64,000 nucleotides of DNA from Streblospio benedicti (GCA_019095985.1 CM032661.1:27185082-27249081); one strand, 5' to 3'. Shown: positions 15,401 to 30,400, counted from the stretch's first letter. Notes: generated by a model not told the origin, from the letters alone. Program-made: numbers and translations.

Positions 15401-18400
15401 ACAGCAACCCACAAATACAGCTCATTAGCACTAATGTAAACTTTCCATGTAAGTATTAACATGAATAGGATGGTACCTTTGCATGCTCCATTGACCAGCA
15501 TGAATCCTGTGTCGCATACCTCACATGTGCCCGCAGCTCCATTGCACGTCTTACAATTGGTATCAGTACAGCCTATTGAAAATGATAACAAGCAGTCAAC
15601 CAATTTATCAAATATATGATGTTTTGTTAATAAAAATGAAAAATATAATTCCTGTGAATTGAGGCTGTCCGACACTTTCATATCAACATGACTTAATCTA
15701 TTAAGTTTGACCACTCCAACACACAATAAGCCCTACTTAGCAATGCCTATCTGCCTATATCAACTAGTCCATTGCCATTTTTGAATGATGTTCAATCATG
15801 ATGTTCAATCACAATACCTCGGACTCATATAACTCAAACTAGAGGTAGACCAAATTTCTAGTTATCTAAAATTTCGAGTAATCAGCAAAGACTAAGCATC
15901 ATAATAAAGAAGAAATGGTTAACATCTCAAGTTATCAATAAATCAAAGAAATCAAATTAATATAAAAGAGGTCCAGTAGTAGACCAAACTTACACAAATG
16001 GATGGCCTACCTTCACAGGCGCCTGCTGACGTGAGACGTTTCTTGTCCGGGCATGCAGTGCACTTGCTAACATCGGAGGCTGCACAGGCAGAGCAGCCTG
16101 ATGCACAGGCTACAAGCAGAACAGTCATGTAATATTTAACCAAGTTGACCCTCCCTGCTTTTGAGGAAAACCTAGACATACTAATGCAGTCTGTAATAAG
16201 GGTTAGACAAAAATGTGGAATTTCACTTTGCCCTATGGTCCTCCTGTGTCTTCAAATTTTACCTTCAACCCCACCCCACTCCCTTCTCCCACACAGTTAT
16301 TCAAACAAATCAATATATTCTGTTTTTGGAAAAAGGCATTTGTCTTAGGCGCAGGCTTCATCAAAATTTTAACAGCCGAACCAAATTTTACCTGCCCTGG
16401 GCAGATGACAAATTGTATTTGTTTACCACTGACGGTGCATGACCAACACAAGAAGACCTCATAGAATCTAATGTTGTGCCTGCACTCACCCCAGCACTGT
16501 TTGCTGGATGAGTCCAGGGCGTGTCCAGCAGGGCAAGCCGTGCAAGATTCCTGATTGGCCACCTCACACCCACTGCACTTGCCACATGTCTTGCCGGTGG
16601 TGCATGTCGTTGCCACCTTACACTCTGAAACAAGAGCACAGCCAAGTTGTCTACTATTCCCATATGTCTGCCATCTTGAAATGAAAACCAGGTATATGTA
16701 TGCTATTGCTAAAATTACTTTCAATTGAGTACATGTTGATGTCTATATGCATAATGCAACTTCATTGTTTAAAAATTTTGATGGTAAATTAAAAAGGCCC
16801 AGATTTGCGGAGGATTTCATACTAACATTTAAAAGCCAAATTGTGTAAAAAGATTCCATAGTATAGAACACACGGGCTACTACTGAATGCCAGTCAGTCA
16901 AAGTGATTATATTATCCAGTAAATATGTTATCAGCATTATACATGTAACAACAAATCATTACGTTGGATGTAAATTGCACAAGATACTACAAGCTGCCAC
17001 CTCCTATTGTCACAAACTCACCCCAACACTGCTTGGAACTGGTGTCGAGCACATAGTTGACGGGGCAGTGTGTACAGGCCACCTCGTCGCCGGCCTCACA
17101 CTGACTACACGTGCCACACGTCTTGCCCGCAGTACAGCTGCTTGTCGTACCACAGGCTAACACAGAGGAGGTCAGATATTAGTAGAGGATCATCATAATG
17201 CCTCTTCACTCTTGTACTTACAATACCTTCCAATGAGGTGCACTCTTTTTCATTTCCTCTATGCTGTTACGTATATGTATGCAGATAAGAAATGATTCAT
17301 TTTTGTATGGACGCCTCAAAACTTCCTACACTCTTACTTGGGTTCCTATTATAGGCAGGCTTCACTGTACTGCAGTTTTCACAATTTGTTCGTAGTCTGA
17401 ACAAGGTGATTATTTCTTTACTATTGCAGCATGTATTTTTTTCAAATGCTGTCAATAAACTTATCAAATAATCTTTTATTTTTCAAATTAATTAAAATAT
17501 CATCTTTCATAATAAAAAGAAAATTCAATAGTTGTGAAATACACTCTGATTAGGATTATGATTGGATTTGGAAAACAACAGCAAAACCTTGCCATATATA
17601 TGATACCGTATCCTCGTGCATAAAGGCACATGTGCCTATAACCGAAAAATCGCTATTTTGGGGGTCTCCCTTGGGTTATGTTTGATCTCTGATATAGGCC
17701 TATGAGCCTAAATACGATCACGGAGCGCACCCCACCTCCAACACAATACATATTATTTACCAAAAGNNNNNNNNNNNNNNNNNNNNNNNNNNNNNNNNNN
17801 NNNNNNNNNNNNNNNNNNNNNNNNNNNNNNNNNNNNNNNNNNNNNNNNNNNNNNNNNNNNNNNNNNACATGGTCTGCAATAAGTACTCTGGATCTGGATC
17901 TGGATCTGGGTTTGTACTCCGCAGACCCTCAGAAGAGGTAAAACACGGAGGTGTACATGTATCATGAATTATATTTTTATGCTTTTGGCGTCAACACTCA
18001 ACAGGAACATACATAGATTCTGACAGTTATATTTGATTTTTATGTGATTCATTACTGTACAAATCCTATATGTACATTCTTTTACTTTTCAAATATTTTT
18101 ATTTTGATATTTTTATTTCTAATTACTGTGTACAGGTAGTGTTCATTTTTCTTCTTTGCTTGTTTTTTGGAAGAGGCAGGGACAGATGGAGATGGAGGAT
18201 GTCAAAGTATTTGCAGTACATTTAGAACATTATGTAAATACATGTACACATAGCTCAGAGTTACAAGTAAGTTATTTCCCTCACGAGTCAGATGTAAAAA
18301 AAACATTATAGACCTTTTTCAGATTTTTAAACAATGTGCTGGTGGTAGCATTATTACAGTTGTTTCTGACAATAAAAGCAAATATCATACATGTAGTACA

Positions 18401-21400
18401 ATTCCACTTACCGATGCAGTTGCTCTGACTGTTCATTAGGAAGCCTGCCTCACACTGCTGCCAGTTGCACACCGTGGTTGAGCCAACATACGTGCAGAAT
18501 TTACAGCTTGAAGGGCACGCTGAAAGGCAATGCTGTATAAGGTAATGGTGTGTTTTAGTGTGGACTTAGCAATATCCACATCACAAGAAATGGTTTCTTT
18601 ATCTGGCAATGCTATAAGCCATTGACGGGTTTTGCATAGAAGCAAAAAATATTATGCACGTTTGGGTATGGGTCTGACAGATACTAATGACTGAAAGGCT
18701 TGTAGGGAACAGTTGGGATGTAGACTGGTCAGCTAAGCCACACCCTCTGAATAAGGAATAATTAGGGCCTGCTTGAATAAATTTAGGATTTGATTTATTA
18801 ATTGATTTGTGTTGGGGTGACCATATACATATGCATACAATCAAAAACTGCAAACATTTTCTTATCACTTTTTCATTTGTACCGTAACATGTGACATGCA
18901 TGCAAAGTTTGGTAGGATGTTCCCTGCCTGCCCCCCTTGAAATAGCTGCCATAAGTTTTTGAATTATGCAAAAAGAATATTATCATCACCCAAGAAGTGT
19001 GACCCAGTTCTCAACGCCCACATCTATCAGTGCACCCACGTCTCAGATTTTTAATGAGGATCATCACAACACACCTTTTCATAAGATATCACTTCAATAA
19101 TATGCTATATCAGACAAAAAGGATAATTATTACTACAAAGGAGATCATTCAAGTATGCAGAATTAAAGGTTATTTCTGGAAATTATATAAGCATCATTTG
19201 GAGTGCACAATCTTTCATAATGTACAATAACATATAAATTGACTCAATTATCTTTATTCCATGAACACTGTCTCAACAAAGGTTCTTCAATCTGAGTCAC
19301 AGTGCAATACATATCGGTCAACAGTATACTTTTTCACAATCAAATAGCAGTATCTGCTTTCAAACTGGATACATAAATAAAAGGACATGAAGAGACTACA
19401 TGAAATAATGATAATGCTTTGATCCAACTGCGCAGTTATGTAGACGTACATGTACATGTTTGTTGCTAATTAATGTGTTGTTGTAGGCAGTTATCATTTT
19501 CAAAGAACTTTTAGAAGAAAATAAATTGATAGGTGCCATGGCATATCCCCATAGAATAGGGTGATAATTTTCAACAATATCTTAGGCCATTTATGGTACA
19601 ATAACACAGCACGATACAGCATCAAAACAACAATTTTCTATGAACTACATGTACTTGTCATGAACCTATCCCAGTTGATAGCAAGAGGCAATAGCCTGCC
19701 AATTAGGTATGGTGACATTCAAGATGATTTCCTTTTCAATAGTCCTTTTTATCAATGAAGACTGTGTTTATATTCACCGAATCTATATTTTCTTAAATAC
19801 ATGTACAATCACCATCAGTTTCACGACTTGATCACTCACACTGCCATTACAAGTCCATGTTCATATCAACATGTGGGCCCAGTTCTGTCTTTTATGTGGA
19901 AAAATTATTTTGGGTTCAACTTACATCAAAAACTAAATCAATACTTGGCTTTTCTAAATTAACAATAAAAAAGCATCCGTCTGACGTTTGATCTCTTAGC
20001 TGAACATTTCGACAGTAAGCCTTCTCATTGGTTGAATTTTGAGAGCAAGTTCCGTGAAAATTAAACTTATTGTATCATGCCTATAACATATACTGAGTAT
20101 ATTGCTATGAGATATGACAATGAAATACAATGTACCGGTATATATGTACCTTTCAAAAAATGAGAAAAAGACAAGGTTAAATTAGACTGCATCATGACTA
20201 AAGCAGTTAACTTACCAACGCACTGGTGTACATCTGTAGAAGTCTCCTTTTTGGCAAAGCCGTCCGCACAGGTTGTACATTTGAGGGTTGTGCTGCAGCT
20301 GAGGCAGTTGTCTGGACATTCTGAACAGAACAGATGCATATGCATTTATACTGTCTTGCACAGCATTGCGGTAATGTTGGTCAAGTTACGGTTTTCCAAC
20401 GCATATACTTACACCACACAAGATCAGTTTGTAATTTAATTACCCACACCTACATTGTTGCATCATGATTTTTAACAAATAAACATTATTAGTCTGTGTA
20501 CTTATCACAAAAAATCATTCAGTTGGATTTTAGAAAAAAATAAGTATGCATCGATAATATTCTTATACAACTAAATAAAAAAACATAAAGTTATGAAACA
20601 ATGGATCCCTTTTTGCTCGACGATGTGGCGTTTTGCATTATCTATTCAGATTTAGACGTTTGAAATGATACAGAGAGCATACATTGGCTTTGCATTCTAT
20701 GAATTGTGCCTCCATTATATTTTAATGAGAGTCCATCACCATGTGCTTCAGCATAGTTTTTATTATAATCAATTATGTCCTAACTCTAAAATTACATGTA
20801 CAGTGACATACTTTCACAGCCGGAATTGTCCACTTTCTTCTTATAGCCGGTTTCACAGGTGCCTGCGCCATCGCAGGTGGCTGCAGTTGTGCAGCCAGTA
20901 CACTTGTCAGCACAGCCTTAAAAAAGAAACGCATGAATATACATGTATATGCTTGTGTGTTCATTGTGCTGGGAGCATGAAATATAGTCCTTATTCATTA
21001 CTTCTTACACACAAAATATTAAAATTACAGTCAGCGGAATTGCAATAAATCCTAGCAGCCACTATGTTGGCACTGAGATGAGGCGCAGTGGTAGACATTT
21101 AGAGTGATACTCAGGCCAGGACTATTGAGAAATCAATCCATAACCAACTGAACACCAAGATGGTCATGGCAAATACATGTGCAATACTCACTGTCGCATA
21201 TCTTAGTGCCTGTGTTGTACACGGTTGTGGAAGGACAAGATCCGGAGTCACATTTGCCGGCTCCCGCAGTGCAGGCTGTACATCCAGTCTGGCAGGCTGG
21301 ATGGGAGGCAATATAATTAAATGTACATATGTGTATGCTTCTTTTAAATCAAGTAAAAATACCTAACTCGTAACAAAAACCTGTTTAAGTGTACACGTTT

Positions 21401-24400
21401 ATCTTAAAACTTATTATTATTATAGAAAGTCTAATTGATAGATAACTCAAGTACAGTACAGATTGCGTCAGAAGGATACAGAAGAAAATTTTCGAGGATT
21501 ACGTTTCGATTCCTTACGATTTTTTCCTATTTCTTCTTATTGTTGCGTCTATTACGAACGTAAAAACGTTCTTTAACTTCCGCAAATTACGGCTTTCTTC
21601 GTAACTCGCCTGAAGTTACGTTTATTTCGATTGTTCCGCTTATATTACGCATTTTACGGAGCTTCCCGTAATAAAAAGAATTCTTCTAAAAGTTCAAAAT
21701 CATGCCGACATTTTGACATATTTTCATTTCATTGGGTGTCTGTACGGCGTCGGCACTTCCGGTTTCACTTTGTGGCGAGAATAAACGAGAACGGCGAACA
21801 AATCCGACTATTTATGAGCGAAATATGGGCGCCACATTGACAGGAAGTATGAGAAAATGTTCTGATTATTACGTTTTTTCTGTTTATTTCGATAATCGTA
21901 AGTTTCGTAATTTCAGTGATTGAGCAGTTCCAAGAAAACTGTGATAGCCGTAACTTTGTTTCGAATTGTTGCGAATTATTACGTTTTTTTACGCTGATTT
22001 CTCTAATTTCGTTACGATTCTGTATCCTTCTGACGCAATCTGTACTGTAAATAGCCATTCCTGATCATGATTAACTTAATTTTGAAAGTACTTCTGATAA
22101 CTCGAAATTTGAGATAGTATATAAGTTTAATTCAAAGACAGTTTCTGCATATGAATTATAAAAACTTAACATTGCAGTATCCAAAACACATTTTAATATT
22201 TTGTTACTTTTTATTTACGTATTATTCGTAGTAAATGCTAGTGTGTTTGACATACATTTACATAGTAAATTTAACAGACTGATAGGGCACATGTTAATCT
22301 TTTACAGCACTTTAAGATCCCGAGCTAAAGATAATAATGCATTAGTTTAGAGATAATATAAACACTTAGATGGTACAGAGTATGAATTGTATGAAAGTAA
22401 TGGGATTTATCAGAAAACCAAAGGCCTTATTGTAAGTAGGAATCTGACCTTTACAGAGTCCATCGACTAAGGTGTAGCCTGACGCACACTGGTTGGCACT
22501 GCATGTCGTGGTGCCCTTAGATGCATCAAATGTGCACGAACTACACTTATCAGGGCACGCTGCAAGAAAGTTAATTATGCCACTAATTATTACAAACATC
22601 AATGGTAATGCTGCCAATTAAATCAAATGCAACGTCCTTCAATTACATAAAATCTTCTTGACAGTAAATCCTGTGAAGGTGAAGCAGTAAAGTGTACATT
22701 TTCATTGTATACATGTATGAAGCCATTGTATACTAAGCTCAATAGCTATTCCAAATCTTGAATAAAACACTCGTTTGGAGGTTTCATATAGATGACTTCT
22801 ACCCTAACTAGATAATGTATATTTTAAATGCTTGTTCATGTGAATTTTTTCATAAAATCTGCTCTTTACATCAAATCAGACACAATCTCAATAATACTTA
22901 CATAACATCTCTTCAATACTTACGTATACAGACACCAGCAGTAGTTTTGACATATTTGGACTCACAAGTGGCACAGACAAACTTGTTTCCAGAAACAGAA
23001 CAGCTGGAGCAGCCCACAGGGCAGGCTGCAAAGAAACCGTAGGTTACAAATGGGACTATCTCTTCCTATCTTTATTAATAATGCTACTTGTAGGTAGACA
23101 CATTGACGGATCCAACTTTCAGAATATAGGAAGCTGCGATTCAGAATCATATGAGATCCTGTTGCATGACCATGCAAATACTGAATGCACATCTAGTTTG
23201 TAATGTTTTTAGGGTGGGGTGGGGGTGGGGGTATGTGAGATGTGAGGCCAGTGACCCCCACACTATCTATCAGTGACTATGTCTATTGGTGGATCTGCTT
23301 ATACATAAGATTTCTTTAATCATTGTTGGTACAGTTCTCTGCAAGTATGATCATCAATTTTTACGAGCTACCACAATTCATTGATTGGATCAATCAAACT
23401 CATAACTTTAAAGCTAATTTTTCATATAAAACATTCACACAGTTTTACTTAGCTAAAAAAAGTTGCCACCCACCAACGCAACTGTCTGCAACAATCTGGG
23501 CATAGCCCACAGCACAGCCTGCAGTAGTGCACCCAGTGGTACTACACTTACTGCAACCAGTTGCACAGGCCTAAAATAAAGCATTGTATGCATGTATACA
23601 TATAGAAAATCAAAATTGAATCACCATTTTAAGTATCTAAATAACATGATTCAAAGTGATGTCTTTGAAAATTGTGAGCATGACGTGTCAACACTGCGTT
23701 TTTTGTTTTTCATATATCCTACATGCACATGCAAACAGACAGTAACATGAATATGTAATTTAATTGTTTTGCATCACTTAGATCAGACAGCTATCTAAAT
23801 TAATACAGGTCATTGCAACACATACTTAAATAGGTTTACATTTTGAACCACCTACTGCTATTTAAAGAAGCCTTTTAATGATTTCAAACTATATTTAAAG
23901 GTTATGCTCAGTGGCCCAACAAGTATGTTTCCACAGAGGCAATATGATGTGTTCTGTACATTCTGAAAGTTTCTTTCATTTAAACAGTGTATTAAAATAT
24001 CTAAAGAAATTCAAATACCACTCCATAAACCCATCAAAACACGTAAAAGCAGAAATGTCAACAGAATGATTTTCGTCAGACGTAACTTCACGGTGCTCGT
24101 AAGAAGTGGCCTATCTCGCCCATGTTAAATGGGACGTCTGCTATTAGAAATGCACGGTACGTCTGGCGAAAATCATTCGATTATGCATCATCACTTGACG
24201 TTGTGTTTAAGCTAGCAAGACAGCATGGTATTTCTATAGGTGTAATAAATATTATATGTGAAAATTTTAATCATTATTTTCCCTACACTAGCAATGGAAA
24301 AGGCATCGTTCATAGATACTGTATTTTACAGAACAACTTTATTTTTGGCTGAGCATTATCTTTAACCATGCAAATACTCATTATTTACAATGTACCTGAC

Positions 24401-27400
24401 ACTGACTCTGAGCATTTTTCACATATCCTGTATCACACAGAGAGCACTCAGCGCGACTGTTGGTGCTACTGTAGGTGCAGGTGCCAGCACAGTTTGGGCA
24501 TGCTGAAAAAATAATTTCCTGAAGGTACTTCTATGTGTTGCCATTTTCTTCAATATCAAATCAAAGCATTTTGGAAAAAAAAGTCGAACAATTATTAGAG
24601 AAACATGCGTACGTAATATCTACAAATCAACCATTCATTCAACACTTGAAAAAAACTGAATCATCATCATATGTTAAACGGTTTTCTAAACAAAGTTGTG
24701 TTACGAGTCAGAAGTGTTTCTTGAATTCACATTTATCAAATAATAACTTACCAACACAGGTGTTCGGAGAAGCAGCACTGTTCAGGGCAAAGTCGGTTTT
24801 ACACACGGAGCACTGTGTTTGTCCACTACTATCCAGAGCACAGGTTTTACAGCCAGATTGACAGCCTGAAGGTAACAAGCGAAATTCACATGTTCAGTAA
24901 TCGGTGAGTCAACTACGGTGAAAGTCATATAAGGTTGAGTGGGAACAGACACTATGATGTCACCTTGATTGACAAAGATACAGTTATAAAACACGCAAGA
25001 AATATTTGTTTCCTGGAGTGGGATTGTCAACTCTGAGCTGAATATGATAAGCGTGTCATTTATCACATATATTTGCAAATTATTTCATTTAGCATTGACA
25101 CTAGTAGTGGTATACAGCAGAAACTCCAATCAAGACCACCTCTATAATAATGCATGGCCCTAATTCTTTACGGAAACTACCCTGAACCTCCATAAAGAGA
25201 CCACCTCTTCATTGAGACCACATAGGCTAGTCACCAGGGTGGTCCTTATAGAGAGGTTCTACTGTATGTACATACTTGAACAGGTTCCAGTGCTTGTTCT
25301 GTAGTATCCTTCTATACACTGGTCATCGAAGCACTGGGCCACCTTGGAGGTGATGTCATAGGCACAGTGCAGGCAGTTGGATGGACAGGCCACACACGAG
25401 GTCTTATCCCCCGTCAACACAAATTTGTCTGCAACATTTCCAGCTCGCATTTATTACAAAAAGGTATTTGAGGTTTGGGCCTTAATATTGTAAAGAATAA
25501 TTAAAGGTTCTATAATTCGAAGACGTACATTTTAATCATGTATAGCATTCTGTAGATGAACAGCATATAAACACACTAACTTTAGTTGTGGCATAAAATA
25601 AACAATGATGACACAAAATTCATATGAAAGATTACAATTTAAGCAAATACAATTTTGTTAAGTGAAACAGTCACAATTGGCATCACCTCACTTCTCTGAC
25701 CATAGTGAAATTAAGGAACAAAAGAACTAAACCTAAATATCTGAAAGTCATTTCACACCTACGGCAGCTGAAATCATGACCTACTAAGATGCAAGTGAAA
25801 ATCAGATGTCTCCATTGATAGGTAAAAAGCAATACCTTTGCACTGGGAGCAAAGCACCGATCCAGACTGGTCTACATAGCAGGTCTGGCAGTCTGATGGA
25901 CAGGATGGGCATGTCTGGTCAGTCGGCTGATAGGTGGAGCCAGTAGCACACGACCCGTACACGCATCTGCTCACAGGGTGGATATATTTGCTCATACAGA
26001 GTAAAAATTAATGACTCAGAACACACTTGCTTATGATAAAAACACGTGTCATAAAGTAGATAAATTTGCCCTCATAATGTATACACATATGTTGACATAG
26101 AATAGACAACTCTACCCACACAGATTAGCAGAGATGCGGATGTCCTGATGGTTTCCTGCTGCAAACTCGTAGACATCATTAGATTTCAGTGCTCACCATT
26201 AATGATAGTGTTTGTTACCAACTGTCCGTATTTGGTAAACATTTTGTCAAATGTGACTACTTACTTCGTCTTGGTTCCATCATCTGTGCACTTGTTGCAA
26301 TTCTCTGGGCAGATGTAGCAAAGACCGTCAGATGATCGCACGGCATTACACTACTGTCACCGTATAAGGATCACAGTTATTTCGGTAAAAGTTTTACCGT
26401 ATTTTACGTTTCTGGAAATCACACAAAATACGCGTAATTACTGAAATTTCTTATTGCATGTGCAGAATTCTCCGTATTTACGGACACCCCATCGTATTTT
26501 CCATGTTTTCCGTGTCACTTTATCACGGTTATTGATTATGTTTCAGTATTTTCGCATATATAGCGTAATCTATATAGTACGCAAATTTCGCGTTTTTCTC
26601 GAATTTCCCGTATTGATTATTTCATATCTAACATCTGCAGCAACTTTTGACTTCATTGTATCAATTAATCATCAAAGGTTGATAAACAAAACTACTATAA
26701 TTATGACTGATGTATATACTAAGTTGAAATATCTCAAATGGCGGGTGATGCAACCTATGTTATCCCTTTATATAGCTTGGTAAGTTCCGAAAAAAACGTA
26801 AAAAAATTCTCGAAATTAAAGACTAGATAATTTCTGTGACTTCACTTTTTTCCGTATTTTCTGCATATAAACAAGTTGCCACTACAGTATTTGATGAATA
26901 ACATGTAAACCACACTCAAAAACGAAATTCCAGTGTTTTCCAGTGTTTTCAGTAATTTCTGTGATTTCGCATAATACGTGTTACGCTATTTACAGGTATT
27001 TCGTTACGCAGAATAACAGTAATTTCGCGAAATTACGCGTATTTCGCGAAAAATGGTGAAGTGCAATCGAAATTTCTGTAATTACTGTGATCCTTATACG
27101 GTGACAGTAGTGTAGGCAAGTATTCAGATTTACAGTGTTTGTAGAAGACATGTTGAATGTGGAATATATAACATGCATCATGGAAGAATTGTCGCATTAC
27201 ATTAAAGGATGTGTTAGATCAGGGGTACGAGACGATAATCACATAAGATGATTTAATGCAGGTGGAGGGTTTGCAAAATAAAATAAAAATTCCGGCAAAA
27301 TGTTACTAAACAAGACAGAAAGTCCGTCACACTGCTCAAAAAACCTGGATAAGCCACTAGACCAAAAAAGCCTGGATGCGCCTCTAGACTATGACAAAGT

Positions 27401-30400
27401 TACTCACAGTCACAGGTGGGTGCAGTGGCTTTGTTGTACGCATCCAGACACTTGTCGCACGTGTTGAGGTTTCCCGAGGAGTCAGCAGTACAGCTAGAGC
27501 ACTTGGTGGGACACGCTGAAAGCACAAATAAAATTAGATCAATCACTGAAGATAGCTAACATTTACCGGTAAAGTATTCCACAGTAAACAGACTTTTACT
27601 TGAAGTCCTTTTTAAGAGCTTACAAATATCGGGTTATAGGAATATTACCTGAGCATGTTCCATAAGCATTGGCTGAGTCCTGAATGAAACCATAGCCTTT
27701 ATCACACTGGCCTGCATCGCAGTAGCTGGACTTCGAGCAAGAGGCACAATGGCTGCCACAGGCTGAAACAAAATTACAAATATGTATCAATTGTTTTTGT
27801 TTCAAAACCAGATTGGGAAGGTACTGTGGCACCTAAAGTTAAATCTATATACAAATGTACATGTATTAGGTGCTTAACCTTCAATTACCTAAAACAATTG
27901 TACTTCAAAGACAACTTTTGTTAGAAGTCTACAGAAAAATAGACCTACAATGCGGCAATATGTTCTAGTTTTGTTATGAGTAAGGATTATGGATAGACAG
28001 AGAACTACATGTAGATATTTTACCATGCTCAGGATGTGTTGTTTATGTTATGTTTTGCCACGGTATATTTCGCAATGGATTACAACGACATTGAGTAATC
28101 TACCATTGTGATTTCATAAAAATTAACCAGTTCTTGTTTGGGAATGAAACCGATCACATGTACAGTACAAATTGCGAATAAGTATACCCCCAAACCGCGA
28201 ATTGAATCGCGAAAATTTCCAGTTTCACACCACCACACCGCAATTTCGGCTTTGCAATCGCAAATAACCGCGGTCAATTGCGAATGTAGTATTTTCCAAG
28301 AAGTCAGCAAATCCTGTGGAGGAGGATCCATCCGCGAATCTACTAGCAAATCTGTCCCTCAATAGATTTGCAAATAATTCGCAGAGTCCGCCTTGACAGG
28401 ATTCGAACACACACCGGGTGTCAGGTTTCCCTCTGCTCTAATTGCGATATCCATTACGCCACCAACTACACTTCTAAATTTCCCATTTATAACATTGTAT
28501 GATTATATCAAAATAAAAAACACTAAAAAAAATTAGCACATGTAGTTCAATCACTTCCCGGCGAGGCTACTGTAATTCTAAACCCTGGATGGTAATCCCC
28601 TGTGAACAGATTTTACAGTGCAACGATCTTGGATGCAAATAAAACACAATGAAAGGTGTGAATCATGGCAAATAACACGTCAAGTGATATAAAGTGATAA
28701 TAAATCGCATACACTGGGGTACACTAATTCGCAACTTGTACTGTAGCATAACCATAATTTCAAACTATACATATAAATCATTCATTTGTGCAATAGTTAT
28801 TATCAATATCAGCCAGAGGAATAACACTTGATACATCATTTAATCACATGTCTAATTGATATATTTGTAAATAAGTGACGTACATTTGTATTTCTAGTAA
28901 TTTTCAAGAAAAAAAATAAAATATCTATAAAATATTTTAAAATATATTAAAAAAACAGTAAAATTTTGAACAAAGATTTGAGAAAAACAGCATTTCATTT
29001 TACGTGTACACTTTGTACAGCAGGTGTAGAAAACTTGGTGTATACATACAGTACTGTCACCATATAAGGACCACAGTTATTTCCGTAAATACTTCTGGAA
29101 ATAACAAGGGACAACTTCGCCACCAAGGCATCTGGAGTTGTATATTTACCTATTATACATGGCCGTCTATATATACTATGCCCAATTTGGACTCCAGAAA
29201 TTTGTGTGTCTGACCACCTGCATAGCACAAACATTTATACCATGTCTGAGCACAATGCACCCCCAGAGCAATGGGGGAAAACTGCATATCTTATGTCTTC
29301 ACATTGTACAGATTCTGTGTCAATCTACCCATATACAATCCACACACATGCAGCAGTATACATCTATATTTTATACTAGTTTTGTCCATTAGGCACTCGA
29401 GCACATAATGGACAAGACCAGTTTAAAATAGGGTAGTATTGTACTGCATGTATGTGGGTTGTGTAGAAGTAAAACTTGCAGTAAATCTGTATAGTGTGAA
29501 GCATTTCTGTATGTAGAGATTAATTTCTGAGTTGAGATTATGATGCTCTCAAATGTGGTGTACGTGTTTGGGGTTTATAAGGTGGTCAGACACAAGAATT
29601 TATGCAGGCAGCAGTATAGTATATAAGGAGAGTGACCTTCTCATTACGTTGTTCTTGCATAAGCAATAAGAACATACACATGTACTTTAAAATAGTGTGC
29701 TCAAACATGATAAGAACAGAAATTACAGTATTTTCGGGTGTTGCCAGAAATGGAAGAAATTTCTATAGTTTGGAGAAAATTCGGCAATAAACGTGTTACG
29801 CTGTTTATGGGTATTTCGGTTCGCTGATTAACAGTAATTTCTGGAAATTACGTGTATAACGCGAAAACTGGTTGAGTTCAATGGAATTTTCTATAATTAC
29901 GGTGGTCCTTATACAGTGACAGTAGTGTACAATGTACAGTGATTATACACCATACCATAACAAGTATAATTAACTGCCAACCAAATACCAACCAAGTAGA
30001 TACAAGATAGAAAAGTATATGCATGAGCATTGTCTTTGCAATGTCCAACACGTTATGCATACAAATATACACAACAACATAAACACATAAAAATAAAATA
30101 ACCGAATGTGTAAAAGAGCAAAAGTTAAATACTTCAATTGCGATATGTTAATGATCAGTTGACATTTTAGAACATACCTTGGCATTTCCCCTGTTCTAGA
30201 ACATATCTGTCATCACACTGGCCAGAAGAGCACACCACATCACTCCCAGACAGCTCACAGGCTTTACAGTTGCTAGGACATGCTAGAAGAAAATGCACCC
30301 ATTGACATTTAGGACATGCTCGAGCATTCTTAGTACATTGTTATGATTTTGGAACCAGTTAAAACACAAGACACCATGACAAAAATTTCTATTAGTAAAA

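Noticed and set aside
16233-16480. C-terminal extension of the frame that contains exon 22
   Set aside because: It lies beyond the GTGAGT donor of exon 22 and has no module pattern; it is intron read through.
24122-24352. 76-codon plus-strand frame
   Set aside because: It overlaps an inverted repeat and has no recognisable protein features.
26101-26175. Possible extra exon between exons 9 and 10
   Set aside because: It has an AG and a GT, but the frame needed to join exons 9 and 10 (phase 2-2) meets a stop and has no module-like cysteines.
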